Positions 46,572 to 57,066 are shown, counted from the stretch's first letter. The stretch: 64,000 nucleotides of DNA from Burkholderiales bacterium (GCA_015075225.1 JABTUQ010000004.1:1-64000); one strand, 5' to 3'. Translations and numbers: made by a program. Notes: generated by a model from the sequence alone, not told the origin.

Positions 46572-47792
46572 TCAATCCGCTGCTTTTTCCGGTTCTGGCA
46601 GAAAAATCTCCAGCAGATCATTCAGAAACCGTCTACCGTCAGATGTCGGCCGGATGCAACTATGCTGCCATTCGATCAGTCCGCGATCCCTGGCTTCGGT
46701 CAGTAAATGCTGAATGGATGCCACCGGCAATCCGGTACGCAGATGGAACAATCTGGGATCAAAACCCTCTGTCAGCCGCAGTGCATTCATCATAAATTCG
46801 AAAACCCGGTCCTGCGGCCCTATTTCCTGCGCTGTGAAGAGCAGATCTTCAAGGCTGGCGTTGGCCAAGGCCGCCTGCTCCTGGTATTGCCGGGGGTGTT
46901 TGTGACGCATCTGCCGGATGATTTTTTCACGAAAGCTGATTTTGCTGTGCGCTCCGGCCCCGATTCCCAGATAGTCCCCATACTGCCAGTAGTTCATATT
47001 GTGCATGCATGTTTTGCCAGGCTGGGCAAACGCCGAGGTTTCGTAGTGCCGATAGCCTTTTTCCGCCAGCACGCGCTCAATCATGATCTGCATATCGGCA
47101 GAGGTATCTTCATCCGGCAATTTCGGCGGCTGGCGATAAAACGGTGTATTGGGTTCGATTGTCAGGTGATAGGCAGAAATATGGGGCACGCCCCAGCTGC
47201 ACGCGGTTTCAATATCCTGCAACGCTTCATCCGAGGTCTGATCCGGCAGTGCGTACATCAGATCCAGATTGATATTGCTGAATTGCCGCAATGCCAGTTC
47301 AACTGCACGGGCCGCCTGATCACCATCATGGATGCGGCCCAGTGCCTGCAGGTGCCGGGAATTGAAGCTTTGAATACCAATGGATAGCCGGTTGATGCCG
47401 GCTGAATGAAAATCGGTGAATTTTTGCGCTTCCAGTGTACCCGGATTGGCTTCCAGAGTAATTTCAATACTGGGCGCAAGCGGCAGCAGCATGCGCGCGT
47501 GGGAAAGAATTGCATCAATAGAGGCCGCGCTGAACAAACTGGGTGTGCCTCCCCCAAAAAACACGCTGGTTACCGGCCGCCCCCAGATCAGTGGCAACGA
47601 TAATTCCAGATCGCGCTTGAGTGCATCTACATACCCGGATTCAGGCAGCTCGCCATCAGGATTGATCGCATGCGAATTGAAATCACAATAAGGACATTTT
47701 CTGACGCACCAGGGCAAGTGAATGTATAGCCCCAGAGGAGGGAGTTCAAACAGACGAGGAGATGTTGAGCGTGGTGTGGATGAAACGGACAT
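46572..47792 (-). CDS. hemW: HemW-like radical SAM haem chaperone
   Basis: A 406-residue protein with the radical SAM motif C29-x3-C33-x2-C36 (CVRKCPYC), VTSVFFGGGTPSLFSAASID, and EITLEANPGTLEAQKFTDFH with NRLSIGIQSFNSRHLQALGR. HemW relatives bind haem and were long misannotated as oxygen-independent coproporphyrinogen oxidase. The cysteine present in HemN after CDFN is missing (FNSH), fitting HemW. It lies convergent to the GIDE gene and starts a minus-strand run with rdgB, rph and map upstream. Confidence 0.93.
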   Translation of the reverse strand: MSVSSTPRSTSPRLFELPPLGLYIHLPWCVRKCPYCDFNSHAINPDGELPESGYVDALKRDLELSLPLIWGRPVTSVFFGGGTPSLFSAASIDAILSHARMLLPLAPSIEITLEANPGTLEAQKFTDFHSAGINRLSIGIQSFNSRHLQALGRIHDGDQAARAVELALRQFSNINLDLMYALPDQTSDEALQDIETACSWGVPHISAYHLTIEPNTPFYRQPPKLPDEDTSADMQIMIERVLAEKGYRHYETSAFAQPGKTCMHNMNYWQYGDYLGIGAGAHSKISFREKIIRQMRHKHPRQYQEQAALANASLEDLLFTAQEIGPQDRVFEFMMNALRLTEGFDPRLFHLRTGLPVASIQHLLTEARDRGLIEWQHSCIRPTSDGRRFLNDLLEIFLPEPEKAAD

Positions 47793-47846
47793 ATTTTCCA
47801 GGTTGGCTACGCGAATATAAATATGATCGCAAGCGGATTATCACAA

Positions 47847-48449
47847 TCAGGCGGGTGCCTTCCCATTCCCTGTCAGTACTTGTACCAGCCGGGCCAGCGC
47901 CTTGCCTCGGTGGCTGATTTTGTTCTTGTCTTCCATGGAAAGCTCGGCAGCGGTTTTTCCCAGGCCCGGCAGAAAAAAATGCGGGTCGTAGCCAAATCCA
48001 CCCTGGCCGGCTGGTTCGGCGATGATCTCGCCATGCCATGTGTCTTCGACAATAACGGGTTGTGGATCCTGCCCGTGGCGCAGTAGCACGATCACACAAT
48101 AATAATAGGCGCTGCGGTCGGGCTGTCCGTGCAATGCCTCGATCAGCTTGCGGTTGTTACGCTCATCCGAGCGAGGTTCACCCGCAAAACGGGCGGAAAA
48201 GACACCAGGCTCCCCCTTCAGGGCACGCACACAAATCCCGGAATCATCCGCCAGCGCGGGCAATCCGGTTGCCAGACTCGCATGGCGCGCCTTGGCGAGC
48301 GCATTTTCCACGAAAGTCATGTGCGGCTCATCCGCTTCTGTTACCCCGAGTGATGCCTGGGTAACAACTTCAATGCCCAGCGGAGCGAGCAATCTGCTGA
48401 TTTCTGCCAGCTTTCCCGCGTTATTGCTGGCGATGACGATTTTTTTCAT
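47847..48449 (-). CDS. rdgB: Non-canonical purine NTP pyrophosphatase (RdgB/HAM1)
   Basis: Removes ITP, dITP and XTP from the nucleotide pool. About 200 residues from the ATG at 48447-48449, which gives the family start MKKIVIASNNAGKLAEISRL. A longer reading adds 24 residues lacking family support. Other marks are LPALADDSGICVRALKGEPG and GFGYDPHFFLPGLGKTAAEL with the C-terminal NKISHRGKALARLVQVL. It is 54 bases upstream of hemW and 31 after rph, so the three are probably one transcript. Confidence 0.95.
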   Translation of the reverse strand: MKKIVIASNNAGKLAEISRLLAPLGIEVVTQASLGVTEADEPHMTFVENALAKARHASLATGLPALADDSGICVRALKGEPGVFSARFAGEPRSDERNNRKLIEALHGQPDRSAYYYCVIVLLRHGQDPQPVIVEDTWHGEIIAEPAGQGGFGYDPHFFLPGLGKTAAELSMEDKNKISHRGKALARLVQVLTGNGKAPA

Positions 48450-48480
48450 GAGTAAATGCACGCCCGGGCTACCTTCATTG

Positions 48481-49209
48481 TCAGGATACAACCGCTTCAA
48501 GTGCTTTCTGCTGCAGGTCAAACAGCTCCTGTAATCCCTGCTGCGCCATATTCAGCATGGTATCCAGCTCCTGTCGGCTGAAAACAACCTTTTCTGCGGT
48601 CCCCTGGATCTCCACCAGCCCCAGATTGCCAGTCATGATCACATTCAGATCGGTATCGCAGCTGGAATCTTCCAGATAATCCAGATCCAGCAAAGGCTGG
48701 CCTTTCAGTATGCCAACCGAAACGGCTGCCACCTGATCCCGGATCGGGTTGTGCGATATCAGCTTTTTTGTACGCAAATGTTCGACTGCATCGCACAAAG
48801 CGACGAATGCACCTGTAATACTGGCAGTGCGGGTGCCGCCATCTGCCTGGATTACGTCACAATCAATCTGGATGGTACGTTCACCCAGCTTTTCCAGATC
48901 TACAACCGAGCGCAACGCCCGTCCGATCAAACGCTGGATTTCCATAGTGCGCCCCGACTGTTTGCCCTTGGATGCCTCGCGCTGCATCCTTTCTCCCGTG
49001 GAGCGTGGCAGCATGCCATATTCAGCCGTCAGCCAACCCTGTCCGGCTCCTTTGAGAAAAGACGGAACCTTCTCGATGATGCTGGCAGTACAAATCACTT
49101 TGGTTTCACCATACCCGATCAGGACTGAACCTTCGGCATGCCGGATATAGTGGCGGGTTATGGTGACCGGACGCATTTGCGCAGGTGTACGATTATTTGA
49201 TCGGGACAT
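48481..49209 (-). CDS. rph: Ribonuclease PH
   Basis: A phosphorolytic 3'-5' exoribonuclease that trims tRNA ends. The 242-residue protein starts with [20 protein letters not shown] and has [17 protein letters not shown] and [20 protein letters not shown]. The phosphate site lies in [20 protein letters not shown] with [20 protein letters not shown]. The order map, rph, rdgB, hemW on the minus strand is common in betaproteobacteria. Confidence 0.96.
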   Translation of the reverse strand: MSRSNNRTPAQMRPVTITRHYIRHAEGSVLIGYGETKVICTASIIEKVPSFLKGAGQGWLTAEYGMLPRSTGERMQREASKGKQSGRTMEIQRLIGRALRSVVDLEKLGERTIQIDCDVIQADGGTRTASITGAFVALCDAVEHLRTKKLISHNPIRDQVAAVSVGILKGQPLLDLDYLEDSSCDTDLNVIMTGNLGLVEIQGTAEKVVFSRQELDTMLNMAQQGLQELFDLQQKALEAVVS

Positions 49210-49273
49210 TTTTATTATCTGTTTTGTGAACCGGGAAGCGAATCATTCAGCCTGTCAATGAGGAATATCAGAC

Positions 49274-50083
49274 TCAGAAACGACCAGCGGCTGGCTTGGC
49301 GGGAGATTCTGAAGAAACGGTCAGCACTTCGTAGCTGTCATCTGTTACCAGAATGGTGTGTTCCCACTGTGCGGACAGGCTGCGATCCTTGGTAATCACT
49401 GTCCAGCCATCCGGCATGTGTTTGATGGCGGCCTTGCCCGCGTTGATCATGGGTTCGATTGTAAAAATCATGCCAGATTTAAGCTCGATTCCAGTGCCGG
49501 CACGGCCATAATGCAAAACTTGGGGATCTTCATGGAATTTCGCGCCAATACCATGCCCGCAGAATTCCCTGACAACACTGTAACCAGCTCCTTCCGCAAA
49601 ACGCTGGATGGCAGCACCAATATCACCTAACCGCTTGCCGGGACGCACTTCCCCGATGCCGCGCCACATCGCTTCATAGGTCAATTCACACAGGCGCCTT
49701 GCCTGAATGGACGGCTCACCGGTGTAATACATGCGACTGGTGTCACCGTGGTAGCCGTTATAAATTACCGTGACATCAATATTAACGATATCTCCATCCT
49801 TGAGCTTTTTATCTCCCGGCACGCCATGACATACCTGATGATTCACAGAGGTGCAGATAGATTTGGGATAGGGACTATGGCCAGGTGGTGCATAGTTAAG
49901 CGGAGCGGGTATCGTGTTCTGCACATCGACCATGTAGCGGTGACAAAGCTCATCCAGCTCACCCGTCGTAACACCGGGGGCCACATAAGGCCCGATATAA
50001 TCCAGCACCTCGGATGCCAGCCTTCCAGCAATCCGCATGGTTTCAATTTCCTGCGCTGTTTTAATATGAACCACCGCCTGCAC
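49274..50083 (-). CDS. map: Methionine aminopeptidase, type I
   Basis: Removes the initiator Met from new proteins. The 269-residue protein shows ICTSVNHQVCHGVPGDKKLK, the metal ligands in IVNIDVTVIYNGYHGDTSRM (two Asp), GHGIGAKFHEDPQVLHYG (His), MIFTIEPMI (Glu) and AQWEHTILVT (Glu). The C-terminal tail of about 15 residues (VSSESPAKPAAGRF) is a small extra. It starts the minus-strand run toward hemW, 64 bases before rph. Confidence 0.96.
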   Translation of the reverse strand: MQAVVHIKTAQEIETMRIAGRLASEVLDYIGPYVAPGVTTGELDELCHRYMVDVQNTIPAPLNYAPPGHSPYPKSICTSVNHQVCHGVPGDKKLKDGDIVNIDVTVIYNGYHGDTSRMYYTGEPSIQARRLCELTYEAMWRGIGEVRPGKRLGDIGAAIQRFAEGAGYSVVREFCGHGIGAKFHEDPQVLHYGRAGTGIELKSGMIFTIEPMINAGKAAIKHMPDGWTVITKDRSLSAQWEHTILVTDDSYEVLTVSSESPAKPAAGRF

Positions 50084-50207
50084 TCCAACTTGTCTTAATC
50101 ATGATGAATAATATTTCGGGGAACCCGTAGTAAATCCGGAGCAACCAATCCTTTTTCAAAAATTGCCGAGTGCGCAACCTTCCTTTAGTAGCACCGCCTG
50201 TTATTTT

Positions 50208-50819
50208 TTATAAGCGGCTGCATTCGGTAATTTCCAGTTTTGTTTCCGGGAACCGGTGCGCCAGTTGCTGAATGGCTTCAGTCATTTGTGCTGTCGGATT
50301 GCGAATCTCAAACTCGAATTGCTTCCAGGTTTGTTCGCTATTGATCACTTGCCCCACGCCCTTGCCTTTCAATTCTTCAACCAATGCGGTTGCTTCTAAA
50401 GCATCCAGGAGGATCGCAAGAGAAATTGCATTATGCCACGGATCGTTCGCATTTTCCTGTACATGCAAATAAGAAACCCCCGATTTTTCCAGCTGCTCAA
50501 TCTGTTTCGCAGCTGCGCGTGCGTTGCGTAACGAAGGAATATGCACCCAATGCACTGTCACTTCGCCTCCGGAAATCTCAGTGACATGATTTTGCCCCGA
50601 TTTCCATCCGGAAATTTCTGCTCTGGCATATTGCACAACAGGCCCGGCCAGCCTCTCCCATTTGAAACACGCAACTGTAGCTGGCAACAATTCAATCTTT
50701 TCCGGATGGATCAGGGATATTGGAGCAGAACGGTCTTCATCCGGCCCGCTGTGAAGATATAAGGCAGCCAAAATATTTGCCAACAACAGGAAAATTGAAA
50801 AACTTCTCATTCCATACAT
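50208..50819 (-). CDS. Unassigned membrane-anchored protein with a SPOR-like C-terminus
   Basis: I do not recognise a named gene. From the ATG at 50817-50819 the protein is 203 residues. It has an N-terminal TM segment (about residues 5-22, FSIFLLLANILAALYL). A middle part follows, and then VHWVHIPSLRNARAAAKQIE with SGVSYLHVQENANDP and ISLAILLDALEATALVEELK, which resemble two half-repeats of a SPOR-type fold in length and pattern. That is a weak comparison, and no direct SPOR motif is certain. The start at MYGM is not backed by a good ribosome site; an internal ATG at 50810 is possible. It is divergent from the cytochrome c4 gene. Confidence 0.55.
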   Translation of the reverse strand: MYGMRSFSIFLLLANILAALYLHSGPDEDRSAPISLIHPEKIELLPATVACFKWERLAGPVVQYARAEISGWKSGQNHVTEISGGEVTVHWVHIPSLRNARAAAKQIEQLEKSGVSYLHVQENANDPWHNAISLAILLDALEATALVEELKGKGVGQVINSEQTWKQFEFEIRNPTAQMTEAIQQLAHRFPETKLEITECSRL

Positions 50820-50840
50820 TTTGTGTAGATGACTACGGCG

Positions 50841-50870
50841 TTTACTGCAGCCAGCAAAACTTGCTAGAAT
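50841..50870 (+). promoter_or_regulatory. Possible sigma-70 promoter of the cytochrome c4 gene
   Basis: TTTACT (50841-50846) and an extended -10 TTGCTAGAAT (50861-50870) are spaced 18 bases apart and point to the plus-strand gene starting at 50925. The -10 is a fair match, the -35 weaker. Untested. Confidence 0.35.
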
Positions 50871-50924
50871 ACACAACTATTTACCGACTTTTACCAGAAA
50901 CTAACCTTATAACCCTATACGATC

Positions 50925-51560
50925 ATGAAACTCACTGGAATTACTGTAGCAGCAATCGCACTCACATTTTCCGGCTTTGTGTCTGCCGAAGCTCCGGCTG
51001 CAGGCGATGTTGAGAAGGGCAAAGAAATTGCGGCGGGAATATGCGCCGGCTGTCACAACCCGGATGGTAACAGCGCCATCCCCATCTATCCTATTCTTGC
51101 CGGACAGTACCCTGGGTATCTTGCCAAACAGTTGCATGATTTCAAGGCGGCAGAAGGTGAAACAGCCAAACGTGATAACCAGATTATGGCACCCATGGCA
51201 GCCACTTTAAGCGAGGATGACATAGCAAATCTTGCAGCCTTCTATTCACAACAAAAACCTCAATCCGGCCCTGTTACCGATGCCTCTTTGGTGAAAGCTG
51301 GTGAAAGATTATATCAAGGCGGCAATCTGGAGAACTCTATTCCCGCATGTTCCAGCTGCCATTCTCCTGATGGACAGGGTATTCCTCCACACTACCCCAA
51401 AATTGATGGCCAACATCCTGGCTATACCCTCTCCCAGTTACAAGCATTCCGGCAGGGGACACGCAAAAATGATACGAACAGCGCCATGCAAACAATTGTT
51501 TCCCGCATGAGCGAGCAAGAAATGAAAGCTGTATCCGAATATATTGCTACGCTCAAGTAA
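50925..51560 (+). CDS. Dihaem cytochrome c4
   Basis: A periplasmic electron carrier of 211 residues with a signal peptide cleaved after about residue 21 (FSGFVSA). The two haem sites are CAGCH (40-44) and CSSCH (142-146), each followed by a Met-containing region (near M88/M91 and around VSRMSEQEM). The domain-duplicated layout, GICAGCHNPDGNSAIPIYPI and HYPKIDGQHPGYTLSQLQAF, is the c4 type. In ammonia oxidisers and other proteobacteria such proteins feed terminal oxidases; that use is inferred. It ends at a strong terminator. Confidence 0.93.
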   Translation: MKLTGITVAAIALTFSGFVSAEAPAAGDVEKGKEIAAGICAGCHNPDGNSAIPIYPILAGQYPGYLAKQLHDFKAAEGETAKRDNQIMAPMAATLSEDDIANLAAFYSQQKPQSGPVTDASLVKAGERLYQGGNLENSIPACSSCHSPDGQGIPPHYPKIDGQHPGYTLSQLQAFRQGTRKNDTNSAMQTIVSRMSEQEMKAVSEYIATLK

Positions 51561-51584
51561 TATAACTCAATTAGTCAAGCTAAT

Positions 51585-51618
51585 AAAAAGGGCTGGTTCT
51601 TGCGGACCAGCCCTTTTT
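51585..51618 (+). terminator. Rho-independent terminator of cytochrome c4
   Basis: AAAAAGGGCTGGT (51585-51597) and ACCAGCCCTTTTT (51606-51618) are perfect 13-base arms, with the U-run included in the second arm. About 25 bases after the stop. The symmetry means it could work on the minus strand too. Confidence 0.92.
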
Positions 51619-51849
51619 ATTGGCCATTACGACAAAATAGAAAATGGTTAAAGTTCCAGTGTATTCTGAGGTGCCGCTGGTTACGTACTAAAACCATATC
51701 GAAACCCGGGATTTTAACAGCCACACACAAAGCAAGAATGGTTACAGGCAACCGTTTATATTATCTGGAAATTTTCAGAATAAAAAAACAAGTAAAGCAA
51801 GGTGCAAGAAATAACTGTGTAATACAAAAACACATCCTGCCACTGTAGT

Positions 51850-51888
51850 AAAAAAGCCCCTTATTCATATACAAATAAGGGGCTTTTT
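51850..51888 (-). terminator. Rho-independent terminator of the tRNA-Ile2 gene
   Basis: On the plus strand AAAAAAGCCCCTTATT pairs with AATAAGGGGCTTTTT across an eight-base loop. It sits directly after the tRNA 3' end on the minus strand and ends in a run of T on that strand, so it most likely terminates the tRNA transcript. The form is symmetric. The 230 bases between it and the c4 terminator hold nothing I recognise. Confidence 0.85.
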
Positions 51889-51891
51889 ATT

Positions 51892-51968
<77 letters not shown>

Positions 51969-52030
51969 TGATGACAGAAAATTTTATTCCTTCTTAGCTT
52001 GCCAACCAAACAGGATTAACAAATAAATTA

Positions 52031-54295
52031 TCAGGAGTTCCCGCTATCGAGGAAACTACGCAAGCGGTCAGATCGAGCAGGGTGTCTCAGCTTACGCAAC
52101 GCTTTTGCTTCTATCTGACGAATACGCTCACGCGTTACATCAAACTGCCTTCCAACCTCTTCCAAAGTATGATCGGTATTCATTTCGATACCGAAACGCA
52201 TACGCAATACCTTAGCTTCCCGGGGAGTCAACGAATCAAGCACATCTTTTGTAACAGTGCGCAAACCAGCGTAAACAGCAGCATCTGCCGGCTCCATCGT
52301 TGAAACATCCTCAATAAAATCTCCCAAATGAGAATCTTCATCATCACCAATGGGAGTTTCCATTGAAATTGGCTCTTTCGATATCTTGAGAATCTTTCTA
52401 ATTTTTTCTTCTGGCATTTCCATCTTTTCAGCCAACACCGCTGGCTCCGGCTCCTGCCCGGTTTCCTGCAATATCTGACGAGAAATACGATTCATTTTAT
52501 TAATCGTCTCAATCATATGCACCGGAATACGAATGGTCCGAGCCTGATCTGCGATAGAGCGCGTAATTGCCTGACGGATCCACCACGTTGCATAGGTTGA
52601 GAATTTATAACCACGTCGATATTCAAATTTATCAACGGCCTTCATCAACCCGATATTACCTTCCTGAATCAGATCAAGAAATTGCAACCCACGATTAGTA
52701 TACTTCTTGGCGATTGAAATCACCAATCGCAAGTTGGCTTCAGTCATTTCACGTTTAGCGCGACGAGCCTTGGCTTCACCCGTCGTCATTCGCCGGTTAA
52801 TTTCCTTGAGTTCTTTGATGGGAATACCTGCCTGTTTCTGAAGCTCAAGCATTTTTTGCTGCTGTTCCATCACTGCTGGACGAAAATGCTCTAATGATTG
52901 GCTATAAGACTGGGCAGACTCGATTTCTGAATTAATCCAATCAATATTTGTCTCATTGCCAGGAAATGCCTTAATAAAGTAGTTTCGAGGCATTCCTGCC
53001 CGTGTAACGCACAGCTCCGCAATTTTACGTTCACAATTGCGAATGTCGCTCACAATATCGCGCTGCATATCACATAATTTCTCAACCATCTTGGCAGAAA
53101 AACGCATTGCCATCAGCTCGGAAGAAATTTTCTCTTGTAGCTGCTTGTACTTTTTATCGTGACGATCATCTTTCTTGCTGATGATTTTCTTCATACCTTC
53201 ATAGGTCTGACGAATCACCGTAAAGCGCTCCAGAACCTCAGTTTTCATCTTTAGCAGATTAGCACTGGCAGCCGCCATTTGATCGTCTTCCGAATCCTCA
53301 GAATCAAAATCTTGATCCAATGATTCTTCAGGCATTTCCTTGCCCATGATTTCCTCTGAATCATCATCCAGAAAACCATCGACGAGTTCATCTGCACGAA
53401 GCCGGTCACTTTCCACGTCGGCAGCCAATTCCAGTACGTTCTCTATGATTGTCGGGCAGGCAGAAATCGCCTGTATCATATGCCTCAGTCCATCTTCGAT
53501 ACGTTTGGCAATCTCTATTTCACTCTCGCGGGTCAATAGCTCTACCGATCCCATTTCACGCATATACATCCGCACCGGATCTGTAGTACGACCAAATTCA
53601 GAATCCACACTGGAGAGCGCAGCTTCAGCCTCTTCAACAACATCTTCATCAGTTACTGCTGTTGCCGCATCCGACATTAATAAAGCTTCCGCATCAGGAG
53701 CTTCATCGTGTACGGAAATGCCCATATCGTTGATCATGCTGATGATACCTTCGATCTGATCAGCTTCCAGCATATCATCCGGCAAATGATCATTAATCTC
53801 GGAGTAGGTCAGATAACCTCTTTCCTTACCCTGCATGATCAGTTTCTTTAAACGCATCCGCCTTAACTCAATATCATCGTCTGACGATATTGATGCGTCT
53901 TCCTCATTCGAACCAATGTTTTGTTTTTCCGAGGATGTAGCCTTATTTTTTTTGCTTACTTTGGTTTTTTCGGAAACATCATCAAGGGCCGCCAGATCCT
54001 CCAATTCACTCTCAGAAGACAACACACTCTGCTCTTGCTCTACGGAAACAGCAAGGTCATCGTTCGGCTTGGCTACTTTGACAGATTTTTTCCTAGAAGC
54101 AGCAACCGTCTCTTTTTTTACAGGTGCAGATTCAGCCTTGTCACTCGTGATATTTTTAGTGCTTTTTTTTGCAGTAACCTTAACCACATGTTCTACACTC
54201 GCCGAGCGCGATTTACCGCTTTTTGTTTCTACCACTTCTTCTGTAGACGTAACGATATTTTTCTTAGCTGATTCCGACACTTTAGTTTTTGCCAT
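52031..54295 (-). CDS. rpoD: Primary sigma factor RpoD (sigma-70)
   Basis: The housekeeping sigma factor. From the ATG at 54293-54295 it is 754 residues, longer than E. coli (613). A charged Lys/Ser/Glu-rich N-terminal extension of about 140 residues precedes region 1.1 ([20 protein letters not shown]). Region 1.2 is [20 protein letters not shown]. Regions 2.3-2.4 show [20 protein letters not shown], and region 4.2 [20 protein letters not shown] with [20 protein letters not shown] at the end. A GTG three codons upstream is a less likely start. It is the last of the rpsU, yqeY, dnaG, rpoD set. Confidence 0.97.
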   Translation of the reverse strand: MAKTKVSESAKKNIVTSTEEVVETKSGKSRSASVEHVVKVTAKKSTKNITSDKAESAPVKKETVAASRKKSVKVAKPNDDLAVSVEQEQSVLSSESELEDLAALDDVSEKTKVSKKNKATSSEKQNIGSNEEDASISSDDDIELRRMRLKKLIMQGKERGYLTYSEINDHLPDDMLEADQIEGIISMINDMGISVHDEAPDAEALLMSDAATAVTDEDVVEEAEAALSSVDSEFGRTTDPVRMYMREMGSVELLTRESEIEIAKRIEDGLRHMIQAISACPTIIENVLELAADVESDRLRADELVDGFLDDDSEEIMGKEMPEESLDQDFDSEDSEDDQMAAASANLLKMKTEVLERFTVIRQTYEGMKKIISKKDDRHDKKYKQLQEKISSELMAMRFSAKMVEKLCDMQRDIVSDIRNCERKIAELCVTRAGMPRNYFIKAFPGNETNIDWINSEIESAQSYSQSLEHFRPAVMEQQQKMLELQKQAGIPIKELKEINRRMTTGEAKARRAKREMTEANLRLVISIAKKYTNRGLQFLDLIQEGNIGLMKAVDKFEYRRGYKFSTYATWWIRQAITRSIADQARTIRIPVHMIETINKMNRISRQILQETGQEPEPAVLAEKMEMPEEKIRKILKISKEPISMETPIGDDEDSHLGDFIEDVSTMEPADAAVYAGLRTVTKDVLDSLTPREAKVLRMRFGIEMNTDHTLEEVGRQFDVTRERIRQIEAKALRKLRHPARSDRLRSFLDSGNS

Positions 54296-54480
54296 GCAGA
54301 GCACCCATTAAGACTAGAGAAAAATCAAACAGAAAGCCTTTAATTATACCAAACTTCCAATGTATTTCGAATATATGAAGGATACGACTGAATTCAATAG
54401 CAGCCTCACGATCACAAACACCATCCCCTGTTTTTTATAACCAATAATCAACAAATATGAGAAAACTCAACTCGGGCAAG

Positions 54481-56283
54481 TTATGAAAGCATGAGTTGGC
54501 GCAATTCATTTTTCTCTTCCAAGGTAAGTGAAGCAAGTGACCGGCTGTGCAATTCCGCTATTCTTGATCTACGATGCACCTCCCGCAAACGCTCGATTCC
54601 CCCGATAAATTCGGCATCAATATTCCAGCTCTCGTCTTTTACATAAACATCTCGGATTATGTTCTCCAACAAATCATGGTGGGAAGTTTGATCAAAATAC
54701 GACAAAATCGTTACCAAATTTAATTCTTCCTCCGAAGCGCGCACCGCCGCCCCCAAAAAATCCACCAAAGCAATCAACAACGCCTTTTCCTCACTTTGAT
54801 CTCCACTTACCAAAAGCAGATTCATGTCTATCCGATTTGCATAATCCGGGGAATGTAGCAAAATCTGGATCAATCTGCGATACGGTGTTACAGATAGAGG
54901 TCTGGATACTTCAGAGCGCCGCACGGAAGGTCGATCCTTCTTTCCTGTTTTCAGGAATGTCGCCAATTGATTCTGCTCCACCCCAGCCAGTTCGGACACA
55001 CGCCTCATCAGCATAAATCCAAATATTGGAGCATTAATTTGTGCTAATAGTGGACCTGCCAGCTGAATCAAGCGCGCACGCCCCTCACTTGTTCCGATAT
55101 TCACACGAGTAGACAAACCATTACAAAAAAACACCGACAATGGCAATGATTTTTCCAGAAGCTCTTCAAATGCCATCCGGCCATACTTGCGAATATAGCT
55201 GTCCGGATCTTCTCTATCCGGCAAAAATAAAAACTTGATGTCCTTTCCGTCCTTGAGCTGGGGCAGGCTCGTTTCCAGCGCACGCCATGCAGCCTTGCTC
55301 CCCGCCTCATCGCCATCAAAACAGAAAATTACCTCATCCGTATGACGCAAGAGTTTCTGAATATGCGTAGCTGTCGTGGCCGTTCCCAAAGTAGCCACCA
55401 CATTTTCAATACCGTATTGCGCCAGCATCACCACATCCATATAACCCTCAACTACGACAACCCGGCCTGACTTGCGAATTGCCGGGCTGGCATGCACCAG
55501 GTTATAGAGCTCGCGCCCTTTGATAAACAGAGAGGTTTCTGGTGAATTCAGGTATTTTGGCTCGCCTGCGCCTAGCGCACGCCCGCCAAACCCGATAATT
55601 TTTTTCTTCCGATCAAAAATTGGAAATACAATTCGGTGACGGAAACGATCATGATTTCTCTTGCCATCATGCGCCACAACCAAGCCTGCATGCACCAACG
55701 GATGATCGGGGTCATCAAAAGGATAATCTGCAAAGACTCCGGAAAGATTTTGCCAGCCGGGAGGTGCATAACCAATGCCAAACTGCAACGCAGTTTGCCC
55801 CAAAACTCCCCGGGTTTTCAAGTAGGTAATTGCCTCTTCTGATTGCTTGAGTTGCTGCCGATAAAATCTTGCTGCCTGCTCCATTCGCTCATATAAATCA
55901 ACAGAAGGCGAGGATAATTCAGTTTTTTCCTCTACACCTGGATTAGCAGTAGCCACCTTCCCCGCATTGGAAACACTTGCATAAACGGCGCTCTGAACAG
56001 GAATCTGCAAACCTGCATGTGCCGATAGACTCTCCACAGCCTCAATAAAACTGAGGCCACTATGCTCCATCAAGAAATTGATGGCGTTACCATGTCTGCC
56101 ACAACCAAAACAATGGTAAAACTGCTTGGATGAATTTACCGTAAACGAAGGGGTTTTTTCATTATGAAAAGGGCAACATGCAGTATAGTTCGCACCTGCT
56201 TTTCTGAGCTGAAAATGTCGCGTAACCACATCGACAATATCAATGCGCTCCAGTAACTCCTGAATAAACGATTGTTCAATCAT
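54481..56283 (-). CDS. dnaG: DNA primase DnaG
   Basis: Makes RNA primers for replication. The 600-residue protein starts with the CHC2-type zinc-binding domain (ACCPFHNEKTPSFTV, then FYHCFGCGRHGNAINFLMEH). The catalytic core TOPRIM segment follows: VVVVEGYMDVVMLAQYGIEN and EVIFCFDGDEAGSKAAWRAL. The C-terminal helicase-binding domain has IQILLHSPDYANRIDMNLLL. It precedes rpoD by 186 bases on the minus strand, the classical macromolecular synthesis arrangement. Confidence 0.96.
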   Translation of the reverse strand: MIEQSFIQELLERIDIVDVVTRHFQLRKAGANYTACCPFHNEKTPSFTVNSSKQFYHCFGCGRHGNAINFLMEHSGLSFIEAVESLSAHAGLQIPVQSAVYASVSNAGKVATANPGVEEKTELSSPSVDLYERMEQAARFYRQQLKQSEEAITYLKTRGVLGQTALQFGIGYAPPGWQNLSGVFADYPFDDPDHPLVHAGLVVAHDGKRNHDRFRHRIVFPIFDRKKKIIGFGGRALGAGEPKYLNSPETSLFIKGRELYNLVHASPAIRKSGRVVVVEGYMDVVMLAQYGIENVVATLGTATTATHIQKLLRHTDEVIFCFDGDEAGSKAAWRALETSLPQLKDGKDIKFLFLPDREDPDSYIRKYGRMAFEELLEKSLPLSVFFCNGLSTRVNIGTSEGRARLIQLAGPLLAQINAPIFGFMLMRRVSELAGVEQNQLATFLKTGKKDRPSVRRSEVSRPLSVTPYRRLIQILLHSPDYANRIDMNLLLVSGDQSEEKALLIALVDFLGAAVRASEEELNLVTILSYFDQTSHHDLLENIIRDVYVKDESWNIDAEFIGGIERLREVHRRSRIAELHSRSLASLTLEEKNELRQLMLS

Positions 56284-56372
56284 TTACCAGCAAGAAGCTC
56301 CGATTAGGATACCGCGTGCTATTCACCCGGAATAGCCGACAAGAAAACAAAAATCAGCAGTGTTGGATCAGT

Positions 56373-56816
56373 TTATGAGATTTTTTCTTTAACGAACTGG
56401 GATACCTTCCCCATATCGGCTTTGCCTGCCAATTTCGGTTTAAGTAATGCCATAATCTCCCCGATCTTGAGAGATCCACTTTCTCCAATTGAAGCAATGG
56501 CCTCGGTAATTACGGCATCCAGCTCGACATCACTTAGGGCCTTCGGCATATAAACCTGCAGCACCTCCACCTCAAATTTTTCAATATCCGCCAGATCCTG
56601 ACGCTCTGCTGCCTCATACTGCGTAATAGAATCCCGACGCTGCTTAAGCATTTTTTCTATTACCGTAATCACAGCAACATCATCCAGTTCAACTCGCTCA
56701 TCCACTTCTTTCTGCTTCAAGGCAGCCTGCAGTAAACGAATCGCATCACGGCGCTTTACGTCTCCCGCACGCATAGCTGATTTCATATCCTCAGTTATTT
56801 TCTGCCTTAAATTCAT
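56373..56816 (-). CDS. yqeY: GatB/YqeY family protein
   Basis: A 147-residue protein of the YqeY family, related to the tail of the amidotransferase subunit GatB. Marks are MNLRQKITEDMKSAMRAGDV with RRDAIRLLQAALKQKEVDER, and the C-terminal IGEIMALLKPKLAGKADMGK. Its biochemical role is not established, though tRNA-related function is possible. Located between rpsU and dnaG, as in many proteobacteria. Confidence 0.93.
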   Translation of the reverse strand: MNLRQKITEDMKSAMRAGDVKRRDAIRLLQAALKQKEVDERVELDDVAVITVIEKMLKQRRDSITQYEAAERQDLADIEKFEVEVLQVYMPKALSDVELDAVITEAIASIGESGSLKIGEIMALLKPKLAGKADMGKVSQFVKEKIS

Positions 56817-56853
56817 TGAGTAATCGATTTGATCTTTGGAGAGGAAAAGGGAA

Positions 56854-57066
56854 TTAATACAGTTTCGGGGGAAGCATTTGGCTACGCAAACGCTTGTATG
56901 TACGCTTTACTGCTGCAGCATGCTTGCGTTTACGTACTGCTGTGGGTTTCTCATAAAACTCACGGGCACGCAACTCGGTTAGCAAACCGGTTTTCTCAAT
57001 AGAACGCTTAAAGCGCCGCATCGCAATTTCAAATGGCTCGTTTTCCTTGACTTTAACAGTAGTCAT
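56854..57066 (-). CDS. rpsU: Ribosomal protein S21
   Basis: S21 helps base pairing between mRNA and 16S rRNA on the 30S subunit. The 70-residue protein has the usual [20 protein letters not shown] start and a basic tail ([20 protein letters not shown]). It begins the minus-strand set that continues with yqeY, dnaG and rpoD. The 261 bases upstream to tsaD hold no gene and probably carry both divergent promoters. Confidence 0.96.
   Translation of the reverse strand: MTTVKVKENEPFEIAMRRFKRSIEKTGLLTELRAREFYEKPTAVRKRKHAAAVKRTYKRLRSQMLPPKLY

Noticed and set aside
51600-51848. Plus-strand open frame of 82 codons after cytochrome c4
   Set aside because: It begins inside the terminator loop and has no ribosome site or family likeness.
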